A stretch of 64,000 nucleotides of DNA from Shewanella fidelis ATCC BAA-318. Lineage in GTDB: Bacteria; Pseudomonadota; Gammaproteobacteria; Enterobacterales; Shewanellaceae. The translations under genes and the position numbers were made by a program. The stretch is taken from NCBI RefSeq assembly GCF_000518605.1, contig NZ_JADX01000005.1, positions 248,001 through 312,000 on the forward strand. Reading direction: 5' to 3'. Shown in pieces: positions 41,708 through 49,761 of this stretch. Under the pieces are notes generated by a model, which had not been told where the DNA came from, made no database searches, and saw only the letters and a list, made by a program, of their open reading frames with translations. Every line of letters begins with the position of its first letter. Within the stretch, counting starts at the first letter, position 1.

Positions 41708-43774
41708 ATGATCAAGAAGCCTGTTGTAATCGCAATTGCGATGGCTCTTAGCTCTAGTGCATATGCAGCACAAACGCAGCAAGCCAATGAGCAGCAAGTT
41801 ACCGAGTTTGATGAAGTACTGGTTACGGCTACTCGCGTAAGCGAAAAAGCATCTGAAACAAGCCGCAGTGTTGCTGTGGTAGATGAAGAGCAGTTGCAAG
41901 AGTCACAACCATCATCGGTAGCGCAGGCGCTTAAAAATGAAGCTAACATCAATGTTAGCAATGGTCCGCGTGCATCCTCTCAAGGTGTTGAAATTCGAGG
42001 TTTAGGTGGTCAACGCGTGCTGCAAACAATTGATGGTGCACGTCAAAACACAAATTCCGGTCATCGTGGTACTTACTTTATGGACCCTGAGTTACTGAGC
42101 TCAGTAGAAGTCGTGCGTGGCCCTGCGAGTAGTTTATGGGGCAGTGGCGCAATTGGTGGTGTGGTGGCACAAAATACCAAGTCTGCTGCTGACTTTTTAG
42201 AAGAAGATGACACTTTTGGTGGCTACTTAAAGCAAGGTTATGAATCAAATGGTGATCGCATTAAAACCAGCGGTGCGATTTACGGATTATCAGAAACAGA
42301 CTCTGCAGGTAGTGTTGATTGGTTGGTTAACGGCAGTTACTACGATAGCAACAACATCAAAATTGGTAATGATCAAACGCTTGAAAACAGTGCTTCAGAA
42401 GGTACAAGCGGTTTAGCGAAATTTGGTTGGGAGCCAACTGATGACCAACGCTTACAGTTATCTGCGCGCTTTTCAAATATTGACGAGCTAGTGCCAAGTA
42501 ATCCGGCGACTAATGTGGGGAGTTCTGTACCACTGGTTAAGCGTAAAACTGAAGATCAAAATGTGACTTTAGATTACAGCTTAAGCCCAACAGATAATGC
42601 GTTACTCGATTTAAACGCCACACTCTACTGGAACGGCACGAATTACGATGAAGATCGCGTGACTAAAAACAAGTTTGATACTACAGAGTATGAAACCTTA
42701 GGTTTTAGCTTAAATAACAGCTCAACACTGGGCAATACGGTACTAACATACGGTGTTGATGGCTATAAAGATTCAATCAAAACCGTACGTGATGATAGTG
42801 GCCAAGCCGGCGAACGTCCTGATGATATTGATGGTGAAACTACTGTCTGGGGTGCTTATACACGCGCAGATATCGAATTGACAGACAGCTTAGCTGTTGA
42901 TGCCGCAGTACGTTATGACGCGTTCAAAAATGAGAGTAATAACCTCAATCAATCTTCAGATGATAATGCGTTTTCACCCTCTGTTGGTTTAGTGTGGCAA
43001 ACCACTGACTGGCTAACATTAAGTGCACGTTATGATCAAGCATTCCGCGCACCAAGCATGGAAGAGATGTATTCAACAGGTACCCATTACTGCATTCCTG
43101 CAATCCCTGGCTTTTTGCCAAATGGCCTGTGTAATACCTTCGAAATCAACCCAGATTTGAAAGCTGAGCAAGCTGAAAACAAAGAGATTAAAGCGGATCT
43201 TCGTTTTGCTAATCTTGCGGGTAATGACGAGCTTGCTATCACGCTAAACGTGTTCAGAAATGACGTTGATGATTTTATTGAACAGTCAGTTTCAGACCCA
43301 TTAATGGGGATCCCTGGATTTGAGCAAACCACCTCTTGGAATAACGTTGATGAAGCTAAGTTAACCGGCTTTGAGTTCAGTACTCGTTATCGTTATGAGC
43401 AAACTCGCCTAACAGTGAACTACGGTCAAACGGAAGGTAAAGACAAAGCAACTGGCGAATACCTATCTAATATTCCAGCTAAGAAACTCGCTATCGATCT
43501 GTCACAAGCCATTATGGAAGGTGATATGAAGCTGGGTACGCGCTTTAGCTATGTAGCTGAACAAGATCAGCTTCCGGTAGACAATTTAAACCAATATGAC
43601 TCATACAAGCTTTGGGATGTATACGTGGCATGGGAACCAGCCATGGGCACATTTGAAGGTTTACGAGTTGATTTTGCAGTTGAAAATATCGGTGATGAGG
43701 AATATCGCCAAGCGTGGCAAACCTTGTATGAACAAGGCAGGAACTTCAAGTTGTCAGCGCGCTATAGCTTCTAA
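41708..43774 (+). CDS. TonB-dependent heme receptor (HutA/HmuR/HugA family)
   Basis: About 688 residues from the ATG at 41708, chosen because GAGG lies 9 bases upstream. It has a signal peptide (MIKKPVVIAIAMALSSSAYA), a TonB box-like start (TEFDEVLVTATRV), a plug domain with NVSNGPRASSQGVEIRGLGG and a 22-strand barrel. The heme-receptor motif FRAPSMEEMYSTGTHY is followed by a NPDLKAEQAENKEI block, the FRAP/NPNL signature of this class. The end YSF suits outer-membrane insertion. It faces the tonB-exbBD-hmuTUV operon across a Fur box. Confidence 0.92.
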   Translation: MIKKPVVIAIAMALSSSAYAAQTQQANEQQVTEFDEVLVTATRVSEKASETSRSVAVVDEEQLQESQPSSVAQALKNEANINVSNGPRASSQGVEIRGLGGQRVLQTIDGARQNTNSGHRGTYFMDPELLSSVEVVRGPASSLWGSGAIGGVVAQNTKSAADFLEEDDTFGGYLKQGYESNGDRIKTSGAIYGLSETDSAGSVDWLVNGSYYDSNNIKIGNDQTLENSASEGTSGLAKFGWEPTDDQRLQLSARFSNIDELVPSNPATNVGSSVPLVKRKTEDQNVTLDYSLSPTDNALLDLNATLYWNGTNYDEDRVTKNKFDTTEYETLGFSLNNSSTLGNTVLTYGVDGYKDSIKTVRDDSGQAGERPDDIDGETTVWGAYTRADIELTDSLAVDAAVRYDAFKNESNNLNQSSDDNAFSPSVGLVWQTTDWLTLSARYDQAFRAPSMEEMYSTGTHYCIPAIPGFLPNGLCNTFEINPDLKAEQAENKEIKADLRFANLAGNDELAITLNVFRNDVDDFIEQSVSDPLMGIPGFEQTTSWNNVDEAKLTGFEFSTRYRYEQTRLTVNYGQTEGKDKATGEYLSNIPAKKLAIDLSQAIMEGDMKLGTRFSYVAEQDQLPVDNLNQYDSYKLWDVYVAWEPAMGTFEGLRVDFAVENIGDEEYRQAWQTLYEQGRNFKLSARYSF

Positions 43775-43817
43775 TTTGAGCCATGTTATTGGTGAATTTA
43801 GCAAGCTAAATTAAACC

Positions 43818-43853
43818 GAGGTCAATTCACGCGTCATCAAGTGAATTGACCTC
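43818..43853 (+). terminator. Long hairpin after the heme receptor gene
   Basis: GAGGTCAATTCAC (43818-43830) pairs perfectly with GTGAATTGACCTC (43841-43853), then TTTG. It may terminate or only reduce read-through into hutX. Confidence 0.75.
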
Positions 43854-43897
43854 TTTGTCGTTAAATTAATTAGTCTTTAGTTAATTGGAGATATTCC

Positions 43898-44410
43898 ATG
43901 TCAGTTTCAGTTGAACAAATTCGTCAGCACTTACAAGCCAATCCTGCAGCTATGCCTAGTCAGATTGCCGAAGAACTTAATATTAGCGAGTTTGAAGTCG
44001 TATCAGCTTTGCCTGCAGAGCAAGTGGCAATACTGCCATTGGAGCAAAAAGACGCCCTGCTAGAAGAGTTACCTGAGTGGGGCAATATGACCACGATTGT
44101 CTCGGCATCAGGCAGTATTTTTGAGTTTAAAGGTAGCTTTCCAAAAGGTAAGTACGCTCACGGATATTACAACTTGATCACTAAAGGTGATGGTCTGCAT
44201 GGCCATTTGAAGTTAGATGTTATTAGCGCAATAGCCTTGATAAGTAAGCCATTTAGAGGCACTGAAAGCCATTCAATTAACTTCTTTGGCCCACAGGGTG
44301 AAGTGGTATTTAAAGTCTATCTTGGCCGCGACAAAAAGCGTGTTTTATTACCTGAGCAAGTTGCGCGCTTTACTGAGTTAAAGCAAAGCGTTAACTCAGA
44401 GGTGGCATAA
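43898..44410 (+). CDS. Heme utilisation carrier protein HutX
   Basis: The 170-residue protein has a short N-terminal helical part (SVSVEQIRQHLQANPAAMPSQ) and the HutX/ChuX domain (TTIVSASGSIFEFKGSFPKG, GYYNLITKGDGLHGHLKLD, HSINFFGPQGEVVFKVYLG). HutX binds heme in the cytoplasm and hands it to HutZ for degradation. It lies 123 bases after the receptor gene, before hutZ. Confidence 0.9.
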   Translation: MSVSVEQIRQHLQANPAAMPSQIAEELNISEFEVVSALPAEQVAILPLEQKDALLEELPEWGNMTTIVSASGSIFEFKGSFPKGKYAHGYYNLITKGDGLHGHLKLDVISAIALISKPFRGTESHSINFFGPQGEVVFKVYLGRDKKRVLLPEQVARFTELKQSVNSEVA

Positions 44411-44413
44411 AGA

Positions 44414-44435
44414 ACTTAGGCTTTTATGCCTAAGT
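44414..44435 (+). terminator. Small hairpin between hutX and hutZ
   Basis: ACTTAGGC pairs with GCCTAAGT around TTTTAT. Lacking a T tract, it is more likely a processing or attenuation hairpin than a full terminator. Confidence 0.4.
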
Positions 44436-44479
44436 GGAACGCAAAATTAAATAAGTATTTAGAATAAGAGAGTAGAGCA

Positions 44480-45028
44480 ATGACTAACGATAAAGAGCAA
44501 AGACTACGAGATAAATTACTGCCAGAGATTGAAGCGTTTAAAGCTGAGCGCTCAACGTTGCAATTGGCAACCAAAGATGCAGATGGTGTGCCTAATGCAA
44601 GTTATGCACCTTTTGCTTTAGCCGATGATGGTTTTTATATACTAGTAAGTGAACTTGCACGTCATGGTACTAACCTCAAACAATCTAAAGATTTATCTGT
44701 AATGCTATTAGAAGATGAGTCAGAGGCTAAAAGTGTATTTGCGCGTAAGCGTTTAACCTTTGACGCGACTGCAGAGTTAGTTGATCGCGACAGTGAAACC
44801 TTTACTAAAGGCGTTGCAGCGTTATCTAAGCGTTTTGGTGAAATGATTGATAACTTAGCTGGCTTAGGCGATTTCAATCTGTTTAAGTTAAACCCACATC
44901 ATGGCCTTTATGTGAAGGGGTTTGGCCAAGCATTTAGTTTATCGGGAGCTGAGCTATTAGATGTTGATTGGAAGCGTGATGGTCACCATGGCACACCAAA
45001 AGCTGAGCTTGCAGAAAACGCGAGCTAA
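44480..45028 (+). CDS. Heme utilisation protein HutZ
   Basis: The 182-residue protein has the pyridoxamine-phosphate-oxidase-like split-barrel fold: RSTLQLATKDADGVPNASYA near 20-40, LYVKGFGQAFSL and the C-terminal HHGTPKAEL. HutZ binds heme and takes part in oxygen-dependent breakdown together with HutX. It is the last gene of the receptor-hutX-hutZ group, before a compact terminator at 45074. Confidence 0.9.
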   Translation: MTNDKEQRLRDKLLPEIEAFKAERSTLQLATKDADGVPNASYAPFALADDGFYILVSELARHGTNLKQSKDLSVMLLEDESEAKSVFARKRLTFDATAELVDRDSETFTKGVAALSKRFGEMIDNLAGLGDFNLFKLNPHHGLYVKGFGQAFSLSGAELLDVDWKRDGHHGTPKAELAENAS

Positions 45029-45073
45029 GCCGCTGTCTGTTTTACTGATTCAGTAAAAATTCAATAAACAATG

Positions 45074-45098
45074 CCCGCCTTGCGCGGGTTTTGTTATT
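45074..45098 (+). terminator. Terminator after hutZ
   Basis: CCCGC (45074-45078) pairs with GCGGG (45084-45088), followed by TTTTGTTATT. It lies ahead of the ABC exporter gene, whose true start must be downstream. Confidence 0.8.
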
Positions 45099-45142
45099 CT
45101 GCTGTTGTTTTCATTTTAACCTTAGTGGTTAAGGATATTGCA

Positions 45143-47107
45143 TTGGATCAAAACGCTTCTTCAGTGGCTAAGGGTCAGCCGCAAGCTGCAAAGTCTATGG
45201 CGGAACGGGCTAAGCCTGTTCAACCCCACGTGAGTAAACGTGCCGTATTACCTTGGATTGGTGCGTTTTTAAAACCCTACCGCGGCAAAGTTATCACCGC
45301 GATTATCTTTTTGTTCATCGGTTCGCTCGCTTGGCTGTCTTTAGGCCAAGGGGTAAGGCTTATGGTCGATGAAGGATTCTTAAAAGATAATGGTTCACGC
45401 CTCAATGAAATAATCATGTTGGTTATTGCTATCACAGCGCTAAGCAGCAGCGCGATATTTTGTCGATTCTATTTAATGACTTGGTTAGGCGAGCGAGTCA
45501 GTGCCGATATTAGATTAAAAGTCTATGACCACTTATTAAAACTTTCCCCCGGATTTTACGCCAAGCTAAGAACCGGAGAGGTGATTTCGCGATTTACTGC
45601 CGACTCAACGTTACTGCAATCTGTGGTGGGTTCAAGTTTGTCGATGGCACTGCGTGCCGGCGTAACAGTGATTGGTGGCATAGTAATGATGGCGATCACT
45701 AGCTTTAAAATGACAGGCTTAGTATTACTCGCGGTGCCAATGGTGTTGGGGCCGATATTCTTTTTTGGTCGTAAAGTGCGTGATTTGAGCCGCAAAAGCC
45801 AAGACAAGGTCGGGGATTTAGGGGCTTACGTAGATGAAACGCTACATGAGATCCACACTGTGCAAGCCTATTGCCATGAAGAGCAAGACCGTGCGCTGTT
45901 TAATCATCGTGTCGAAGCGGTAATGGATGCTGCAAAAGGGCGAATAAAGTATCGCTCAATTCTTATTTCGCTAGTGATGTTTTTAAGTATTCTAGCTATT
46001 GCGGTAGTTGTTTGGGTTGGTGCGCACGATGTAATGAGCGGGGCGATAACTGCCGGTGAGCTGTCTGCCTTTATGTTCTATGCCGTGATGGTGGCAGGCT
46101 CAGTGGCAACCATTAGTGAAGTCATTGGCGAAATTCAGCGCGCAGCAGGCGCAACCGAACGTTTAATAGAGCTAATTGAAACACCAATTGATATCCCTAT
46201 TGTTGAAAATCCGCTTAAGTTAACATCAGCGGTACGCGGCGAGCTTGAGCTTAAAGACGTACGTTTTAGTTATAGCAAATTCGATGACACCAGCCGAGCA
46301 ACAGAGCTTTCTGATGGGAACAGCCTTGAGCTAGTAGACAGCCCTGAGCCAATTCACAGCCCAGAGCCAGTAGAGAGCCCTGAGCCAGATAACAGCCATG
46401 CAAGCGTTGCTAATAATAACGAAGTTATTCGCGGTTTAAATATCCATATCAACCCCGGCGAGCGCGTAGCACTGGTTGGTGCGAGTGGTGCGGGTAAAAG
46501 TACCTTGTTTGAATTGCTACAACGCTTTTATGTACTTGATAGCGGTTCCATTGAGCTTGATGGCGTTGATATTGCCAAACTCAGCCCACAAACTTTGCGA
46601 CAGCAGTATGCATTAGTGCCGCAAGAGTCAGTTATTTTTGCCACAAGCGTGCTTGAAAATGTGCGTTATGGTCGCATTGAAGCCAGCGAAGACGATGTAA
46701 AGCAAGCTTGTATTGCTGCTAAAGCCGATGAGTTTATTACAGAGTTTAGTGACGGTTATCAAACCTATTTAGGCGAACGCGGCGTACGTTTGTCTGGTGG
46801 GCAAAAACAGCGGATTGCTATTGCTCGCGCAATTTTAGCAGATAGACCTATTTTGTTATTAGATGAAGCAACCAGTGCACTCGATGCCGTTAGTGAGCAA
46901 AAGGTTAAGCAGGCGCTCGATAGTTTAATGGTAGGTAAAACGACTTTGATTATTGCCCACAGGCTGGCAACGGTGATCAATGCCGACCGCATTTTAGTAT
47001 TAGATAAAGGCCAAGTGGTAGGCAGCGGCACTCATGCTGAATTAATGCAAAGCAGTGAGTTATATAGAGAGTTTGCCAGTTTGCAGTTATTAACCGATGA
47101 CAAATAA
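45143..47107 (+). CDS. MsbA-like ABC exporter with a repeat-expanded linker
   Basis: About 654 residues from a TTG at 45143. This start has AAGGA 7 bases upstream, and the earlier ATG at 45071 lies inside the hutZ terminator. It has six membrane helices (about 40-320) of the ABC_membrane type and a nucleotide-binding domain with Walker A GASGAGKST, signature LSGGQKQRIAIARAI and Walker B PILLLDEATSALD. An 18-bp tandem repeat (46322-46393) adds a SPEPx-rich segment at the start of the nucleotide-binding domain, near 395-420, between LELKDVRFSYSK and VIRGLNIHINPGE. Its substrate is unknown; lipids or hydrophobic compounds are typical. Confidence 0.87.
   Translation: MDQNASSVAKGQPQAAKSMAERAKPVQPHVSKRAVLPWIGAFLKPYRGKVITAIIFLFIGSLAWLSLGQGVRLMVDEGFLKDNGSRLNEIIMLVIAITALSSSAIFCRFYLMTWLGERVSADIRLKVYDHLLKLSPGFYAKLRTGEVISRFTADSTLLQSVVGSSLSMALRAGVTVIGGIVMMAITSFKMTGLVLLAVPMVLGPIFFFGRKVRDLSRKSQDKVGDLGAYVDETLHEIHTVQAYCHEEQDRALFNHRVEAVMDAAKGRIKYRSILISLVMFLSILAIAVVVWVGAHDVMSGAITAGELSAFMFYAVMVAGSVATISEVIGEIQRAAGATERLIELIETPIDIPIVENPLKLTSAVRGELELKDVRFSYSKFDDTSRATELSDGNSLELVDSPEPIHSPEPVESPEPDNSHASVANNNEVIRGLNIHINPGERVALVGASGAGKSTLFELLQRFYVLDSGSIELDGVDIAKLSPQTLRQQYALVPQESVIFATSVLENVRYGRIEASEDDVKQACIAAKADEFITEFSDGYQTYLGERGVRLSGGQKQRIAIARAILADRPILLLDEATSALDAVSEQKVKQALDSLMVGKTTLIIAHRLATVINADRILVLDKGQVVGSGTHAELMQSSELYREFASLQLLTDDK
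46322..46393 (+). repeat. 18-bp tandem repeat, four units, in the ABC exporter gene
   Basis: Units start at 46322, 46340, 46358 and 46376 and are close to AGCCCTGAGCCAGTAGAC. They encode SPEPx runs. The consensus is almost identical, and read in the same frame, to the repeats at 18907-18978 in an unrelated gene. Confidence 0.92.
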
Positions 47108-47141
47108 GAGTAAACTAAAACAGCATCTTAAGCGTATAGTT

Positions 47142-47155
47142 ATACCAATTGGTAT
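47142..47155. repeat. ATACCAATTGGTAT palindrome
   Basis: This perfect 14-bp palindrome starts a longer imperfect hairpin ending near 47195 (GCATAGG and CCTATGT arms). The core resembles the ends of the hairpin element at 21639-21722 and ACTAATTGGTATTA at 15031-15045. Confidence 0.55.
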
Positions 47156-47222
47156 TAAGCATAGGTTTATGAGTTTACTCAATCTTAGCCTATGTATTTC
47201 ATCACAATAAGAGAGAAACGCT

Positions 47223-47735
47223 ATGCGCTTAATCACTATTGCATGTTTATTATTGTTATCGGCCTGTACCAGCTTGCCAAACGGTATTGAGCCGGTTAAA
47301 GGCTTTGAGTTACCGCGCTACTTAGGGACTTGGTATGAAATAGCAAGATTAGATCACAGCTTTGAGCGTGGCTTGAATCAAGTTACCGCCACCTATTCGA
47401 TGCGCAATGATGGTGGTGTAAAAGTGGTTAACCGTGGCTTTTCTGTTGCAGAGCAGGCTTGGGATGAAGCAGAGGGCAAAGCTTATTTTGTTGATAGCCC
47501 AGATATTGGCCATCTAAAAGTATCTTTCTTCGGTCCATTTTATGGTGCTTATGTGGTGTATGAACTTGATAATCAAGATTATCAATATGCTTTTATCACC
47601 AGTTACAACCGTGAATATTTGTGGTTTTTATCGCGTACTCCGACCGTTGATGACGCGCTAAAGCAGCAGTTTATTGAGCAAGCTAAAAAACTTGGCTTTG
47701 CGACTGAGCAGATTATTTGGGTAGCGCAAAGTTAG
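47223..47735 (+). CDS. Outer-membrane lipocalin Blc
   Basis: The 170-residue lipoprotein has signal peptide MRLITIACLLLLSACTS with a lipobox LSAC, so the cysteine becomes lipidated. The lipocalin fold shows GFELPRYLGTWYEIARLDHS (the GxW motif) and later FYGAYVVYEL and SYNREYLWFLSRTP. Blc proteins bind phospholipids or fatty acids in the envelope. It has its own GAGAG ribosome binding site and a terminator behind it. Confidence 0.92.
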   Translation: MRLITIACLLLLSACTSLPNGIEPVKGFELPRYLGTWYEIARLDHSFERGLNQVTATYSMRNDGGVKVVNRGFSVAEQAWDEAEGKAYFVDSPDIGHLKVSFFGPFYGAYVVYELDNQDYQYAFITSYNREYLWFLSRTPTVDDALKQQFIEQAKKLGFATEQIIWVAQS

Positions 47736-47756
47736 CTCAATCAACTGTTATAAATT

Positions 47757-47783
47757 ATAAAAGGAGCCATTGGCTCCTTTTAT
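47757..47783. terminator. Bidirectional terminator between blc and the ligase gene
   Basis: ATAAAAGGAGCC (47757-47768) pairs with GGCTCCTTTTAT (47772-47783) around ATT. Confidence 0.92.
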
Positions 47784-47798
47784 ATTAGGGATATTTTA

Positions 47799-49403
47799 CT
47801 AGTTGGTATTACGCAGCTCGCGTCTTAAAATCTTGCCGACGGTCGACTTTGGCAAGGCATTAACAAACTCGATAATCTTTGGCACTTTATAAGCGGTAAG
47901 TTGCTCGCGGCAATATTGCTCAATATCAGCTTGGGCTTTCGCGGTATCACTATTGGGATCAGTTAATACGATTACCGCTTTGACTGCTTCACCACTGCGT
48001 TCATCGCTGACTCCAACGACTGCACACTCTAAAATGCTGTCATGATTGGCAAGTACATCTTCTACCTCATTAGGATAAACGTTAAAGCCTGAGACGATAA
48101 TCATGTCTTTTTTACGGTCGACAATTTTATGGAAACCATCTTCGGTCGCAATGGCGATATCGCCGGTTTTAAAGTAGCCATCTTGGGTCATGACTTTGTC
48201 GGTTTCAGCTTGATTATTCCAATAACCTAGCATCACTTGCGGACCAAATACTGCTAGTTCGCCAGTCTCGCCGATAGCGACTTCGTTATCGTCCATATCG
48301 AGAATTTTTACTTGAGTAGCAATCACTGGCTTACCAATAGTGCCGAGTTGTTCAAGCCCCGGAGAGTTGAGCGATACCACTGGAGAGGTTTCGGATAACC
48401 CGTAACCTTCTGAAATGGTGCAGCCGGTCGTTTGCTGCCAAATCGAGGCAGCAGCTTGTGTCAGCGCAGTTCCCCCTGAAATGGTCACTTTTAAATGACT
48501 AAAATCCAGCGCTTGAAATGCAGGCTGGTGGCACAAGCCCACAAACAAGGTGTTTAACCCAGCAAAGCCAGTAAATGGATATTGACCAAGGGTGGCGATT
48601 AAACCTGAAATATCCCTTGGGTTTGGAATAAGTACCGAGCAGCCGCCACGCTCGTAATAAAGCACTAAATTCACCATAAAGGCATAGATATGGTACACAG
48701 GTAGGGGGGCGACAAAGATCTCTTCGCCTTCGACAATTTTGCTACCTAGGCGTGATTTTATCTGCATGGCGTTAGCAATTAAGTTACCGTGAGTCAGCAT
48801 GGCACCTTTTGAGAGCCCAGTGGTTCCACCGGTGTATTGCAATGCGGCGATCTGTCCGAGCACACTGATCACGGGGACATAATCATGTTTGCTACCCTGT
48901 GCTAACACATCGTTAAATGTCACTGTGGCAAATGGCACTTCAGGCTGGGGTTGCGGCGTAATTAAGTCCATTGCATGGGTAGAAATGACGGTTTCAATAG
49001 GCGTCTGTTCGACCACTTCAGTTAAAGTCGGCAATAAGTCAGATAGTACGACTAAGGCCTTCGCGCCAGAGTCATTAAACTGATGGATTAATTCACGTTG
49101 GGTGTATAAAGGATTAGTGTTAACTAACACCATGCCTGCCTTTATCGCGCCATAAGCGGCGATTACAAATTGGGTGATGTTGGGGAGCTGAATAGCAATT
49201 CTATCGCCCTGAACTAAGTTGGTTTCTTGTTGTAGGTAAGCGGCAAATTGGCGTGAGTATTCATTAATCTCGTTAAAACTGGTTTCTTTACCTAAACAGG
49301 AGTAAGCGGCTTTATCGCCGTAGCGGGCACTGGCAAGTTCAATCAGATCGATAAGTGATGCGTAGCGAGAGAGGTCGAGGGTTGAGTCTGAATCGTAAGC
49401 CAT
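47799..49403 (-). CDS. FadD-like long-chain fatty acid-CoA ligase
   Basis: The 534-residue AMP-forming ligase has the nucleotide motif YTGGTTGLSKGAMLTHGNL, the acyl-binding region EGYGLSETSPVVS, TGDIAIATEDGFHKIVDRKKD and the C-terminal lysine motif LPKSTVGKILRREL. It activates a fatty acid to acyl-CoA for beta-oxidation or lipid synthesis. It is shorter at the N-terminus than some FadD proteins and may prefer medium chains; that is inference. It has a long upstream non-coding region. Confidence 0.88.
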   Translation of the reverse strand: MAYDSDSTLDLSRYASLIDLIELASARYGDKAAYSCLGKETSFNEINEYSRQFAAYLQQETNLVQGDRIAIQLPNITQFVIAAYGAIKAGMVLVNTNPLYTQRELIHQFNDSGAKALVVLSDLLPTLTEVVEQTPIETVISTHAMDLITPQPQPEVPFATVTFNDVLAQGSKHDYVPVISVLGQIAALQYTGGTTGLSKGAMLTHGNLIANAMQIKSRLGSKIVEGEEIFVAPLPVYHIYAFMVNLVLYYERGGCSVLIPNPRDISGLIATLGQYPFTGFAGLNTLFVGLCHQPAFQALDFSHLKVTISGGTALTQAAASIWQQTTGCTISEGYGLSETSPVVSLNSPGLEQLGTIGKPVIATQVKILDMDDNEVAIGETGELAVFGPQVMLGYWNNQAETDKVMTQDGYFKTGDIAIATEDGFHKIVDRKKDMIIVSGFNVYPNEVEDVLANHDSILECAVVGVSDERSGEAVKAVIVLTDPNSDTAKAQADIEQYCREQLTAYKVPKIIEFVNALPKSTVGKILRRELRNTN

Positions 49404-49563
49404 TAAAGTCCCCTTTATACAATGTTCATGATTAATCGTTATGGTTATTATAAAATCAAACAGGTGTTTAGATTAGTGTGATTTATGGGCAAAGGTCAAT
49501 GGGCTAGGTTGAAATTAGATATAGAGTCGGAAGGTATACGAGCAAGGGAAGCCAAAGAAAGGA

Positions 49564-49632
49564 CCTAAACCTAGGACCTAAAACCTAAAACCTAAAACCT
49601 AGGACCTAGGACCTAGGACCTAGGACCTAGGA
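49564..49632. repeat. Tandem heptamer tract CCTAAAA/CCTAGGA
   Basis: Ten units follow each other: one 6-base CCTAAA, then CCTAGGA, three CCTAAAA and five CCTAGGA. The repeat lies in intergenic DNA, is not interspersed with spacers and so is not a CRISPR array. Slippage is the likely cause. Confidence 0.92.
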
Positions 49633-49674
49633 AAAGCAAAGACGGGAAAGCGGTTTTAATTTTACTTTGTAGGT

Positions 49675-49745
49675 TGTGCTTTAGCCCGTCAGGCTTTTGA
49701 TATTCCTAGCTGGACGAAGTCGTCCCTCGCAGCGAAGCGACCTAG
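49675..49745. repeat. REP-like palindromic element
   Basis: GGACGA-AG-TCGTCC (49712-49725) is followed by TCGC-AGCGAA-GCGA (49727-49740), and CCTAG occurs on both flanks (49705-49709, 49741-49745). The layout suggests a REP-type element; only one copy was recognised in this window. Confidence 0.5.
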
Positions 49746-49761
49746 TTCTTTCTTTTAAAAG

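Larger units (their letters stand above)
49404..49761. other. Non-coding stretch with heptamer tract and REP-like element
   Basis: No gene is seen between the FadD-like and ccoG-like genes. The middle holds ten copies of a telomere-like 7-bp repeat, and the part next to ccoG holds a short palindrome-rich element. Both are listed separately. Confidence 0.75.

Noticed and set aside
45071..45142. N-terminal extension of the ABC exporter from the ATG at 45071
   Set aside because: That ATG lies within the hutZ terminator stem; TTG at 45143 has a proper ribosome binding site.
49564..49632. CRISPR array
   Set aside because: Repeats are 7 bases and contiguous with no spacers, and no cas genes are present.
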